Source: Pseudomonas sp. SST3
GTDB lineage: Bacteria > Pseudomonadota > Gammaproteobacteria > Pseudomonadales > Pseudomonadaceae
Assembly (NCBI RefSeq): GCF_003325755.1
Contig: NZ_QORI02000020.1
Coordinates: 1-64,000 of the forward strand
DNA length: 64,000 nt
Reading direction: 5' to 3'
Shown here one piece after another: positions 1 through 8,662 of this stretch (positions are counted from its first letter, which is position 1; each line of letters opens with the position of its first letter). The notes beneath the pieces are model-generated. The model worked only from the letters and a program-made list of their open reading frames with translations. It had not been told where the DNA came from and searched no databases. The translations under genes and the position numbers were made by a program.

Positions 1-176
1 ATCGCCATCAGCTGATACGCCGGACGACCACCTTCACCCTTGGGGTAGTGCGGCTCGATCAGGGCAATCAAACCCTTCCACGGCACCACCTGATCCATCT
101 CGATCAGGAACAACTCTTTGCGGGTCTGCTTGCGCTTGCCGGCGTACTCGGCGTCGGCGAAGGTCATTTGCTTCAT
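1..176 (-). CDS. IS5-family transposase, N-terminal part (runs off the window)
   Basis: Reading leftward from an ATG at 176, about 58 codons are visible. They include the stretches MTFADAEYAGKRKQTRKELF and DQVVPWKGLIALIEPHYPKG, typical of the N-terminal domain (DUF772) of IS5-family DDE transposases. That domain binds the element ends; the catalytic DDE core would lie left of the window. The element interrupts the gene on its right. The sequence shown gives no sign of damage in the transposase, but most of it cannot be seen. Confidence 0.85.
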   Translation of the reverse strand, partial: MKQMTFADAEYAGKRKQTRKELFLIEMDQVVPWKGLIALIEPHYPKGEGGRPAYQLMA

Positions 177-241
177 CGGGAAACTCGGGCAACGGGATCG
201 GCGTATTTCACCAGATTCGGGAAGTCTTTTTCAGACCATCC
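1..241 (-). mobile_element. IS5-family insertion sequence, one end only
   Basis: The window opens inside the transposase gene, read on the minus strand, and the element seems to end at about 241. Read inward from 241, the end begins GGATGGTCTGAAAAAGACTT, which resembles terminal repeats of Pseudomonas IS5 elements as I recall them. The next four bases (242-245) are CTAA, which fits the YTAR target duplicated by IS5 elements. The other end and the second copy of CTAA lie outside the window, so the boundary is an inference. Confidence 0.6.
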
Positions 242-416
242 CTAAAGCGTTCACCTTCTCGGTAGAAATTGTTCGTTCGGTGTCGGCTGAAATGGCCGAT
301 AGGAGAATGCCCGCCTTTCCTGCAACAAGTGTTTTTTCGAAGCTGAGCGGATTATTCACGCCTTGCAGCTTGCTGCTGTGATGAATCAACCAAGAACCCG
401 CTGTTTTTTTGTCCAT
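242..416 (-). pseudogene. N-terminal fragment of an unidentified gene cut by the IS5 element
   Basis: An ATG at 416 has a strong ribosome binding site (AGGAGG, 9 bases upstream). It opens a frame starting MDKKTAGSWLIHH and running about 58 codons before entering the IS end, where it stops at 231. The visible part holds GKAGILLSAISAD. I do not recognise the family and assign no function. The good ribosome site and protein-like composition suggest a real island gene truncated by insertion, with its remainder on the far side of the IS. A functional small protein of 61 residues ending in IS sequence is possible but less likely. Confidence 0.5.
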
Positions 417-552
417 GCGCTACCGCCTCCTTAAAGCGTGATCTCGTCTGGCCCAGATTGGGTCACATCAGCGGAGCAAATGCAAGACGAGTACCGAGCG
501 CCTAGCTCGCTTTCGTTGACTCAGCGATGTCTATTGGGGACGCGTCAGATTT

Positions 553-665
553 GCGACCAAATACCACCGTTTGTGACACCTAGCAAAACGGGTTAACGAT
601 TGGTGTCATAAAATAGGCTTTGCCATTCTGACCCCATCTGTCATTATGAGCCTACGATTAAGACA
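553..665. promoter_or_regulatory. Candidate resolvase recombination (res) region
   Basis: Directly upstream of the resolvase start are several imperfect dyads whose outer halves resemble the TGTC(N)TTA half-sites of serine resolvases. The clearest runs from TGTCATTA (639-646) to TTAAGACA (658-665), 27 bp in all, about the size of a crossover site. Two further sets of TGTCA/GACACC half-sites lie at about 553-580 and 602-632. Three dyads next to the resolvase gene match the layout of a Tn3-type res. The same DNA must also hold the resolvase promoter. Confidence 0.5.
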
Positions 666-680
666 CCATTGGTGACCTTC

Positions 681-1250
681 ATGAGCCGGACATTTCTCTA
701 CGCACGTGTTTCCACAGTAGGGCAGACCACAGAAAATCAAGTGCATGAAGTTAGAGCAGCAGGCTTCGATATTCAGCATCAGCGGATTATCGAAGAACAG
801 GTGTCTGGCTCTATGCCTGCTGCTGAGCGTAAAGGATTCAATATGCTGTTGGATCGCATGGAAGCCACAGACGTGCTGGTTGTGACGAAGCTCGACCGTT
901 TAGGCCGTAACGCTATGGATGTCCGCTCTACAGTCGAGCTGCTTGATAGCAAAGGCATCCGCATTCACTGCCTTGCACTTGGTGGCGTAGACCTCACCTC
1001 CCCAGCTGGTAAGATGACAATGAGCGTAATCGCCTCGGTTGCTGAGTTCGAGCGTGACTTGCTAATCGAGCGTACTCAGGCCGGCCTACAGCGTGCGAAA
1101 TCCGAGGGTAAAATTCTAGGCCGTCCGTCCGCCACGAGCGCAGCACAAGTGCAAGCGCTGAAAGCTCTTGACCTAACCCAGAGTGAAGTAGCCGAAAAGC
1201 TGGAAGTCAGTCTTTCAACCATCAAACGCCTGTGGAACGTAGCAGCCTGA
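681..1250 (+). CDS. Small serine resolvase/invertase
   Basis: This 189-residue site-specific recombinase of the Tn3 resolvase/Hin family acts by a serine nucleophile and a covalent 5'-phosphoserine link. The N-terminal catalytic domain begins FLYARVST with the nucleophile at about Ser11. It continues with VTKLDRLGRNAMD (the arginine-containing active-site loop) and VAEFERDLLIERT (the start of the long dimer helix). The C-terminal end carries a helix-turn-helix (LTQSEVAEKLEVSLSTIKRLW). The frame stays open upstream to a TTG at 669, but ATG 681 aligns with the usual family start. The length is normal. The candidate res region lies just upstream. No Tn3 transposase is present, so it may resolve island or plasmid dimers, or be left over from a lost transposon. 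Confidence 0.9.
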   Translation: MSRTFLYARVSTVGQTTENQVHEVRAAGFDIQHQRIIEEQVSGSMPAAERKGFNMLLDRMEATDVLVVTKLDRLGRNAMDVRSTVELLDSKGIRIHCLALGGVDLTSPAGKMTMSVIASVAEFERDLLIERTQAGLQRAKSEGKILGRPSATSAAQVQALKALDLTQSEVAEKLEVSLSTIKRLWNVAA

Positions 1251-1629
1251 TGCCTTACCCGATGCTAGCCGCTTCCTGTACAAGGTGAGCTTAGACTTGT
1301 ATCTTTAACAGCTTGCAGGCCGCTCAAAGGTCCTTGGATACTTGGATTTTTCGGCGGTTCGGGGTGAAGGCCTCTGCATTCTGTCAAACACCTCAAGTAG
1401 AACTCTCTGATATTTATTCCCGCTGAACCCAAGCATTCCATCTAATAGCAAGTTAATTTCGGCGGCGGGCTGGGATTTTGTAGATACTTGTCCTACCGAT
1501 TCCCTAGACGCTTAAGCAAGCCTCGGGCGTAATTTCGGTCTGGTGCCGTGCTCTCCGACGCAGCGTTACAGCGATCAGATGGATAGGTAAGCATCCCACC
1601 ACTTGCGGCAGAGCATCACAGCAGCGTGT
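1251..1629. other. Intergenic stretch with a possible small remnant ORF
   Basis: No recognisable gene lies between the two recombinases. On the minus strand a frame stays open from 1511 to a stop at 1305, with an ATG at 1436 giving 43 residues starting MLGFSGNKYQRVLLEVFDRM. Its composition is protein-like, but it has no clear ribosome site, and a stop (1512-1514) limits it upstream. It could be the remnant of a longer gene. I see no repeat or terminator worth naming. Confidence 0.3.
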
Positions 1630-3279
1630 TCACTGCCAATTCACATATGGCGGGTCAAGGTGCTCTTCCTCCTCGCCTTCCTGGCCAATCACAAGATTTG
1701 CATAGCGTTGATATCGGATGTCTACCTCTAGCGCTACTGTCTCAAAATTAATTGGTAGTGTTTCGACTGAGACATCAGGGTTGATAAGCAGGACGTTCAA
1801 CCCTAGGCATTCCCTAAGCCGGTATGCTTCAGTGCTGTTGCTTCTTGGCTTCCGCTTAACACCAAGGTAATCCCATTCATGAGTGTTCTCCGTGTTAGTG
1901 ATATGTCCCTCCACATTACAACGGATCGCATACCCTGCATCTTTAAGCAGGGCATTCAGTACAATTGGGTCGGAATCTAGCAACGAGCTCTCATCTCGGA
2001 GAACTTTGATTGAGTCGCTGAAAACCTTATCTCCACCTTCTATGGCCTTCAACTCAGATTCCAGCCCTTTGCGCTGCTGTTTGAGTTCGATCAGCCTTTC
2101 TTCTACCTCCGTAAGTTCCACAGCTAGCGCTAGCGTGACCAGCTTGCCGATTTCTCTCGTCACTTTGTCAATTTCTGACTCTACAGTGAGCCTCCTTTTT
2201 TCAGAGGCTGTTAAGGTTTGCTTGGCGAGCGCACGCTTGAAAGCGAGATTCGATGTCAGTACTTGGACATACCTAATGACATTGATGGGAATCGACTTAC
2301 TATTAGGACAACCTGCTACTTTAAGTCGATGGTGAGTAAGGCACCGCATTGCGATGGGCCTACCCTGAGCTCTATGCATAACCATCGATTTGTCGCAGTG
2401 AGCGCACTTAACCAGCCCGACTAGAAAATGCTTGCTGGTCCTTCCCCTGACTGTTGCACGTTCGTTCAGCAGCCGCTGCACTAGGTAAAACTTCTCTGCC
2501 TCAATGATCGCGGGGTACACGTTCGGAATGGAGTCTTCAGTTGAATCTTTGTTGGCCCATGCTCCTATCGCAGCAGCGTTGGTTAGCCATCCCTGAACTG
2601 TTGGCCCTGAGCATTTGGCTAGCTTTTCGACTCCTGAGCTTCTGATCCTTGCGGCTATCGTATGCTTGCCCATACCAGCAATATACCAATCGAAAACCAG
2701 ACTGATCTGATCTGCGACATCTCGGACAACAGTTCCATTTGCGTCCAGCCAAACGGGGGTGAAACGTTTTACTATTTCCCCACCCCTAGCCTTTTCTCGA
2801 CGTATTTCGTACGACTGTCTTACCCGCTCTGAGAGTATTTTCGAATACCCATGTGCCGCCTGAATCTTGGCGACCAACAAGAACGCCTGACTGCCGTTTA
2901 GGCTTTCTCGCGTGTATTCGACTCTATCGTCCAGCGTGATAATGGATACGCCAGCTTTCAAAATCGGCGTGATCAGTTCAAAAGCATCGAGAGCTTGCTG
3001 TCGAGTCGCTCTATCAAATGCTTCTATCAGGATCGCATCCCCAGCTTTGATAAGCCCAGCTTCGATTGCCTCACGAATTTTGAACATACCCGATGCTTTC
3101 TTGCTGGCTTTTGTCGAAAAACCAGAGCGCCCGAGGTCCTCAAAGACAAGGTTCGACCGCGTGTACTCCGAGTGCTGGGCACACCACTTGTCTACAGCCT
3201 CTTTCTGCCTCTGGTAGCTGTTCCCTTCAGTTTGTTTGACGCTGCTGAATCTGATGTACGGGATCGCCTGCTTAGCCAT
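1630..3279 (-). CDS. Large serine recombinase (integrase of the island)
   Basis: This 549-residue recombinase most likely integrates and excises the island. Its N-terminal resolvase domain starts AIPYIRFSS (nucleophile about Ser12), followed by EDLGRSGFST and EAFDRATRQ. A recombinase domain covers roughly residues 180-300. A zinc ribbon follows, with cysteine pairs in VKCAHCDK and in the later C-x(8)-C stretch near residues 320-340. A charged coiled-coil segment (EKRRLTVESEIDKVTREIGK and after) precedes the C-terminus. This domain order is that of phage and ICE large serine integrases. ATG 3279 is chosen over an upstream ATG at 3312 because the family motif begins right after it; no strong ribosome site supports either. 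The start lies about 60 bp from the junction with the disrupted FKBP gene. Confidence 0.9.
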   Translation of the reverse strand: MAKQAIPYIRFSSVKQTEGNSYQRQKEAVDKWCAQHSEYTRSNLVFEDLGRSGFSTKASKKASGMFKIREAIEAGLIKAGDAILIEAFDRATRQQALDAFELITPILKAGVSIITLDDRVEYTRESLNGSQAFLLVAKIQAAHGYSKILSERVRQSYEIRREKARGGEIVKRFTPVWLDANGTVVRDVADQISLVFDWYIAGMGKHTIAARIRSSGVEKLAKCSGPTVQGWLTNAAAIGAWANKDSTEDSIPNVYPAIIEAEKFYLVQRLLNERATVRGRTSKHFLVGLVKCAHCDKSMVMHRAQGRPIAMRCLTHHRLKVAGCPNSKSIPINVIRYVQVLTSNLAFKRALAKQTLTASEKRRLTVESEIDKVTREIGKLVTLALAVELTEVEERLIELKQQRKGLESELKAIEGGDKVFSDSIKVLRDESSLLDSDPIVLNALLKDAGYAIRCNVEGHITNTENTHEWDYLGVKRKPRSNSTEAYRLRECLGLNVLLINPDVSVETLPINFETVALEVDIRYQRYANLVIGQEGEEEEHLDPPYVNWQ

Positions 3280-3329
3280 GCCATGCGGCCTAGGATTGTT
3301 GAGAAACCGCATGTTACCCGCGTGTTCAC

Positions 3330-3345
3330 TAATGTCGAAGCTGGG
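3330..3345. other. Inferred island attachment junction in the FKBP gene
   Basis: Reading left from the FKBP fragment, the frame matches the family (W-D-I-G-L-M-G-M-K) back to the tryptophan at 3342 or the glycine bases just before it. It then loses similarity and meets a stop within four codons. The recombination point therefore lies at about 3335-3343. Only one end is visible, so the shared core sequence cannot be defined. Confidence 0.6.
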
Positions 3346-3503
3346 ACATCGGTCTGATGGGCATGAAGGTTGGTGGCAAGCGCAAGCTCTTCGTCCCCGC
3401 CCACCTCGCCTATAGCGAACGCCAGATCGGCGAACACATCACACCGAACTCGAACCTGCTGTTCGAAATCGAGCTGCTGGAAGTGCTGACGCGGGATGAC
3501 TGA
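3342..3503 (+). pseudogene. fklB: 3' fragment of an FKBP-type peptidyl-prolyl isomerase
   Basis: The last 53 codons of an FKBP-type prolyl cis-trans isomerase remain: WDIGLMGMKVGGKRKLFVPA, then a segment ending NSNLLFEIELLEVLTRDD and a stop. This matches the C-terminal half of the small (about 113-residue) Pseudomonas FKBP. The N-terminal half of the fold is missing because the island begins here. No start codon or promoter for the fragment is evident. The lost half may sit at the island's other end. A terminator follows the stop at once, as expected for a formerly complete gene. The symbol is approximate. Confidence 0.8.
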
Positions 3504-3504
3504 A

Positions 3505-3530
3505 GCGACCGCGGCTTCCCCGCGGTCGTT
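3505..3530. terminator. Hairpin between the FKBP remnant and dadA
   Basis: A perfect 9-bp stem, CGACCGCGG (3506-3514) with CCGCGGTCG (3520-3528) and a 5-base loop, lies between two convergent genes. The T-rich tail is short on both strands. It probably serves both genes as a bidirectional terminator. Confidence 0.65.
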
Positions 3531-3538
3531 GTGGCCTA

Positions 3539-4804
3539 TCAAGCCAGGGCGGTCTGCTGAGTGGCGGCTTGGACGACCTGTGGCGAGCCCAGCGATTGAC
3601 CCACCACATCGCCGATCATATCTGCGGTGATGGCGCTCAGGGTCCAGCCGAGGTGCCCGTGGCCAGTGTTGTAGAACACGCACGCAGAGCTGCCGCGGCC
3701 AACCTTCGGCATCATGTTCGGCATCATCGGGCGCAAGCCGGCCCAAGGCACGACGCTTTGGGTGCTGACGCCGGGAAAGCACTCGGCGACCCAGTCCACC
3801 AGCGGACGGATTCGATCGGCGCGGATGTCACGGTTGTAGCCATTGAACTCGGCCGTACCGGCGACGCGCAGACGGTGATCGCCGAGACGACTGGTGACGA
3901 GCTTGGTTTCATCGTCCAGCAGGCTGACGGTCGGCGCGGCGGCGCGGCTGGCCTCATCATTGAGGTTGACAGTGATCGAATAGCCTTTTACCGGGTAGAT
4001 GTTCACGCGATCGCCCAACTGAGCAGCCAACGCCCGGCTGGCCGTTCCGGCGCAGATCACCATACCGTCGAACTCCAGGGTTTCTTCGCCACCCGGCGTG
4101 CCGAGGATAACGGAGGCCTGTCGGCCATTGGTCGTCACGCCTTTCACCTCCTGCCCGTAACGGCATTCGACACCCAGACGAACGGCCGCCGCCGCGAGGC
4201 CGTTGGTGAACAAGTGGATGTCGCCGGTGGAATCGCATTCGGTGTAATAGCCGCCGTAATATTGCCCTGCCAGCGTCGGTTCGATGGCACGCATCTCGTC
4301 CGGTGTCACGCTTCGGCGCGGCAGGCCACCTTGGGCTAGTAGAGTCGAGACCTTACCTGCATGGTCAAAACCAGCCTTGTCGCGGTAGATGTGCAAGATG
4401 CCGACCTTCTTCAGATCGAAGGCGATGCCCTCTTCCTCGGCCCAGGCGAACAGATGCTCGCGGGCGGCAATAGCCAGACGTGCGGTTTCGATGGTGTTGC
4501 GACGGTACTGCGGAATGGAGCCGATGAACTCGGCGAACCAGGACAGCTTATGCCAACTCGGCTTAGGGTTGACCAAGAGAGGCGCATCGCTCTTGAGCAT
4601 CCACTTGAGACCCTTGATGATGGTCGACCAGTGGTTCCAGACCTCGGCATTCGACGCGGAGAGCTGGCCGCCGTTGGCGAAGGAAGTTTCCATCGCGGCA
4701 TAGCGGTGCTTTTCAAACAGAGTGACGGCAAATCCGCGTTTGGCCAGCGCGTAAGCGGTAGTGATGCCGGTGATACCGCCACCAATGACAGCGATCGTTT
4801 TCAT
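3539..4804 (-). CDS. dadA: D-amino acid dehydrogenase (DadA-type flavoprotein)
   Basis: This 421-residue FAD enzyme of the DAO family oxidises a small amino acid (D-amino acids, or glycine by analogy) to the keto acid and ammonia, passing electrons to the membrane quinone pool. The N-terminal dinucleotide fold IAVIGGGITGITTAYALAKR and the following FEKHRYAAMETSFANGGQLS segment are typical of DadA. C-terminal GTAEFNGYNRDIR and WAGLRPMMPNMMPKVGR complete the FAD domain. The length matches DadA (about 430). It stands alone, without the alanine racemase often found beside dadA. A tandem glycine riboswitch precedes it, so expression should respond to glycine. The true substrate may therefore be glycine, sarcosine or a related compound rather than D-alanine. 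Confidence 0.88.
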   Translation of the reverse strand: MKTIAVIGGGITGITTAYALAKRGFAVTLFEKHRYAAMETSFANGGQLSASNAEVWNHWSTIIKGLKWMLKSDAPLLVNPKPSWHKLSWFAEFIGSIPQYRRNTIETARLAIAAREHLFAWAEEEGIAFDLKKVGILHIYRDKAGFDHAGKVSTLLAQGGLPRRSVTPDEMRAIEPTLAGQYYGGYYTECDSTGDIHLFTNGLAAAAVRLGVECRYGQEVKGVTTNGRQASVILGTPGGEETLEFDGMVICAGTASRALAAQLGDRVNIYPVKGYSITVNLNDEASRAAAPTVSLLDDETKLVTSRLGDHRLRVAGTAEFNGYNRDIRADRIRPLVDWVAECFPGVSTQSVVPWAGLRPMMPNMMPKVGRGSSACVFYNTGHGHLGWTLSAITADMIGDVVGQSLGSPQVVQAATQQTALA

Positions 4805-4857
4805 CTTGAAGCTCCAGAACGTCAGGGTTAGAGCCCGTCCGCAATAGGCGGATCAGA

Positions 4858-5058
4858 CGCCCCCTCTGTTCTGGACCTGAGAGTTTCATGAGCAGCCATA
4901 GCGGCACCCACTTGCTCCTTCGGTGCGGCGGGCGACGACGGCCCGGCGGCTCTTCAGAGTCTAAAGCTGTGGTATCGGTCCTTTTGCCTGAGAGTTTCCG
5001 GGGCGGTTGCTCCTTCGGCGCTGCAGGCGGCGATGCCGCTACAGTCTCTCCCGATACC
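4858..5058 (-). promoter_or_regulatory. Tandem glycine riboswitch
   Basis: On the minus strand two copies of the glycine aptamer signature follow one another. The first runs from CGGGAGAGACTG (near 5052) through GCCGAAGGAGCAACCGCC to AAACTCTCAGGCAAAAGGAC. The second runs from ACTCTGAAGAGCCGCC through ACCGAAGGAGCAAG to GAAACTCTCAGGTCCAGAACAGA (near 4865). The paired GAAGGAGCAA and AAACTCTCAGG blocks are the conserved core of each aptamer. The dehydrogenase start lies about 55 bases downstream. Tandem glycine riboswitches normally turn on glycine-catabolism genes when glycine is present. Confidence 0.92.
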
Positions 5059-5284
5059 ACACCATGTGCACCAGCACGATCAACGACGCCTGGCGACTGC
5101 CACTTAGGTTGCAAAGGTGCCAGAAAAATCCCGTTATGGCACTCGCTTTTTGCGGCCAACCGAAGAGCGATCCACCCGGAGCAACAAGCGACCGGAAACG
5201 CTCGCCACGGAGCGTGGTGCATCTCGCTCCTACGGCCCCGAAACGATCACAGCGGTCCGATCAAGCAGGCTGGGGGATACTTCT

Positions 5285-8200
5285 TTACGATCCCACAATA
5301 GCGATCAACCGGGCAATATCGACGGGCTTGGTCATATGCACGTCGAATCCGGCCTCCAGTGCATTCTCCTTGTCACTCGGCTGCCCCCAACCGGTAATGG
5401 CGATCAGCCGAACGCGGAAATCCGAGGGCTGCGAACGAATCATCCGCGCGACCTCATCGCCCCGTAGGCCGGGCATGCCAATGTCCAGCAGTACCACTTC
5501 CGGCTTGAGCTGCTGATAGCGTTCGAACGCCTCGTTGCCATCAAAAGCCAGATGCACTTCATGTCCTTCCAACCGAAGGACTTCAGCCATGGTCTCTGCG
5601 ATGTCCCGGTTGTCGTCGGCAACCAGGACGCGCCGCATGTTGATGGTAGCCCTGCCTTGCTCTGTCTGTTGTGTGTCGGTTGATTGCACCGCGAGCGCTG
5701 GCAGGCTCAGCCTGAACTCCGCCCCCTGCTCCAACCCAGCACTGCTAACGCGAATGTCACCGCCATGAAGGTTTGCCAGGCCCTTCGCCAGCGCCAGGCC
5801 AATCCCCAAACCGGTGTTGACCTGCGTCCGGCTCATGGGCACCTGGGCAAAGCGTTCAAAGATCAGCTTGAGGTGTTCGCGTGCGATGCCCAATCCATTG
5901 TCGATAACCGATACCGTTGCGGTCCCATCCACCAATGCGGCGCTAACCTGAATCCGCCCGCCAGGGGGAGTGAACTTGGCGGCATTGTTCAGCAGATTGA
6001 CGAGAATTTGCTCCAATCGCAGAGGGTCCGCTTCCACCTGGATCGGCGCTTCAGGCAAATTCAAGATGAGCTCGTGCTGTTTCGCTTCGATCTTGGCCCG
6101 AACAGTCTCGACCGCTGCCTCAACCACCGTGCCAAGATCCAGCGACTCCTTGCGCAGCGCCAGCTTGCCGAGGGTGATACGAGAAATATCGAACAGGTCA
6201 TCCAGCAGCAACGCCATGTGCCGGACCTGCCGCTCGATGATCTGTTGGCTACGCTGCTTCTGCGCTTCGGAGGCAGTCGGCGAACCGACGAGACCAGCCG
6301 CCAGGCGTATGGGTGCCAGTGGGTTACGCAGCTCATGTGCCAAGGTGGCGAGGAACTCGTCCTTACGCCGATCAGCTTCCAGGATCGCCTGCTCCTGGTG
6401 CTTTGATTCGGTCACGTCGGCAAACCAGACGGCGATGCTCTGCTCGTACGGGGTGGCAACCAGGCGCACCCAGCGGTCACCACCGAACGCCGTGCTACGC
6501 AACTCCAGATCGCGCGGCTGCTGATGTGTAGCCACTGCCACTAGTGTCTCCAGGGCCTGCGCATTGGCGTTCGGCCCCAGTACTTCGGTGAGGCGGCGTC
6601 CGGTCAGATCCGCCACCGTTCCGCGCAAGGCGGCGGCTCCCGTTGGGTTGATGAACGCCAGCAGGAAGTCCTCCACCTCGCCTCTCGCATCGTGCAGCGT
6701 AGACAGAATGCTGAATGGCACCGTGGATGACTCTAGGGCGACCCGCAGACGCTGCTCGAACATGCCGGCCTTGGTCTGGGCTCGCGCGCGGTCGATGAAA
6801 ACGGCCGCGAGCCCCGCCGCAAGATCCGCCAGGCGTACCTCGCGCTCGGTAGGGAGACGCGGCTCACGGAGCTGAACGGACAAGGTCCCTAGCACCCTGT
6901 CATCGCTGTGTCTGATCGGCGTTGCATGTAACGACCGGAAGCCCTCGGTACGAGCTATCGGAAGCAGCCCGGCAAACCGCGGATCCGCTTCGGTGTCTTC
7001 GACCATAACCCGGCGACCTTCGAGAATGGCCGTGGCATCCACGCTCGCCCCCGAAGGCAGTTTGTTCAGTTGATCAAGCGATGAGCGTGAGAAGCCTTCA
7101 GAGGCATGAATGCGTAGCGTGGACGTCTCCTCTCTGAGAGTTAGCAGGCCGTGTTCCGCACCGTGAAGTTCACAAAGCACCTCGACGATAGCCTGCAGCT
7201 GCGTGTCCAGCGTCGGCAACTGAAGCAGTCGGTTGCCGAGTGCCTGAAGCGATTTCAGATCGCTGACCTGCTCGGTGAGGTCCTGCTGGGCCAGCTCCAG
7301 CCGTGACAGCATACTGTCACGCTCAGCTTCGCTAGCCTTGCGCGCCTGCGCGGCGGCGGCCAGAGCCCGACCGACCTCGCGGATTTCTTCAATTTCGCTG
7401 TCCGGCGTTTGGTGCACCGATTGGCCTTGGCCGATTGCCTGCGCGCGCGGCGCAACTGACGCATCGGCACGTTGATTCGTCGAGTGGCGAACAGTGCCGC
7501 GGCAACCGCCAACAGCAGTGACAGCAGCAGCCCCCCGCCATACAACGTGAAGGCCCTGATAGCACCGGCCTGAACTTCGCTAGTGGGTACCCCGGTCGCC
7601 ACGACCCACCTCGAAGGAGTCAACCGCACGAACGCAGTGAAGACCGGCGTACCCTCCACGGTCGTCGACATACGAATGCCCTGGTCCGCCTTGTTCTCCT
7701 TCAGTATTTCCACCAGGGACGGAGAAGCCGGCTGCCCCCGCGTCTCGATATCACGGTGGGTTCTGGTAATGCGCAAACCATTGGCATCCAGCACCGTGGT
7801 CACCCACCCCTCTGGTAGCCGGCGATTACTGATGACGTTGCCGACGGCCGTGGGCTTGAGCACGGCCGTAAGAACATAGCGAATCTCGGTGCCAACATGC
7901 ACAGGTACACGCAACGGGATACCCCATATGTCGCCAGGCCCGAATCCCATGTTGCCTACCTGCGGTTCGCCCGTGCGCATCACTTCGGCGAAGCTTTCCG
8001 GCTCCGCTATCGCATTGGATTCAGGCGGGGCATCCAAGGAAATCCGCCGGATGACCTCACCCTCCGGCGTGATGATCAGCAGCGAATGCCAGGCGGGGAC
8101 CGTTGGCAACACGCGCTGGACCATGTCGGAAAAGCTGTCGAGCGCTCCCTCTCCAAGCAACGGTGACTGCGACAGCGCCTGCAGCACGTTCAGTGACCGC

Positions 8201-8406
8201 ACAAGTTCGATTTCAACTGCCGTAGCGGCAAGGCGTGTTGCTTCGAGGCTGCGTTGCTGCGCCATCTGCTTTTGTTCGCTGACGATCGATATCAGACCCA
8301 GACCGGCCACCACGGCCAGCGGTAGGATCCCAGCAAGCGCGATGGTCAGCAGACGACTGCGCAACGGTACCGACCGGGCCGGCTTCGCTCCACTTGCGTG
8401 ACTCAA
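5285..8406 (-). pseudogene. Membrane-bound hybrid sensor histidine kinase, split by a frameshift
   Basis: Two overlapping frames together make one two-component hybrid kinase of about 1040 residues. The first part (start 8406) has a membrane segment at about residues 20-42, a periplasmic Cache-like sensor, a second membrane segment near 280-305, and the start of a HAMP domain (RRINVPMRQLRRA). The frame is then lost in an alternating GC tract at 7439-7453. The frame open from 7417 downward continues the HAMP domain and then carries GAF (about 70-212), PAS (225-340), HisKA with phospho-histidine His361 (AHELRNPL), an ATPase domain (NLLNNAAKF, DNGLGI, GLGIGLALA) and a receiver with Asp645 (VVLLDIGMPG). 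Restoring one base in the tract joins them without other change. The call could be a sequencing error. The ligand and output are unknown. Confidence 0.85.
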
Positions 8407-8517
8407 TTGGCTTTACCTCTGATGCCCGGCCGGATGAGGGCGTCGGCAGTGGCTCAAACCCACCGACATTCAAAAACGGATGCAACTCTGGGCGGGCACT
8501 TTAGCTTAAGCGATTCC

Positions 8518-8555
8518 AGTGAAACGACGATGCCCTACTTTGGCGTCGTTTCACT
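8518..8555. repeat. Perfect 12-bp inverted repeat upstream of the sensor kinase
   Basis: AGTGAAACGACG (8518-8529) and CGTCGTTTCACT (8544-8555) are exact reverse complements separated by 14 bases. The repeat lies about 110 bp upstream of the sensor kinase start and beyond the stop of the gene at 8663. There is no T-run. It could be an operator or an RNA hairpin; its role is not shown by sequence alone. Confidence 0.6.
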
Positions 8556-8662
8556 TGGCCGGTCCGCCTCGTCAACCTTTGTCACCGGGGCTCGAGGGAT
8601 ATTCGATAGACCATTCAAAACAGCAAATCGACCATAGACGGCCTATTAAACTCACGTGTCGA

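Larger units (their letters stand above)
1..3341. mobile_element. Right-hand end of a genomic island carrying a large serine recombinase
   Basis: This stretch holds an IS5-type end, a gene cut by it, a small serine resolvase and a large serine recombinase. It stops abruptly inside an FKBP-type isomerase gene whose 3' part resumes at about 3340. The base composition looks more AT-rich than the DNA to the right. Large serine recombinases commonly integrate islands into conserved protein genes, with the recombinase gene lying next to one attachment site. Here its start codon is about 60 bp from the junction, as expected. The other end of the island lies left of the window. Confidence 0.75.

Noticed and set aside
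5040..5150. TGGCAC...TTGC resembling a sigma-54 promoter before dadA
   Set aside because: The GG to GC spacing is too short for the -24/-12 rule.
4888..5516. Several plus-strand frames upstream of dadA
   Set aside because: They lie on the strand opposite the glycine riboswitch and the kinase end, have no ribosome sites, and have arginine/proline-rich shadow composition.
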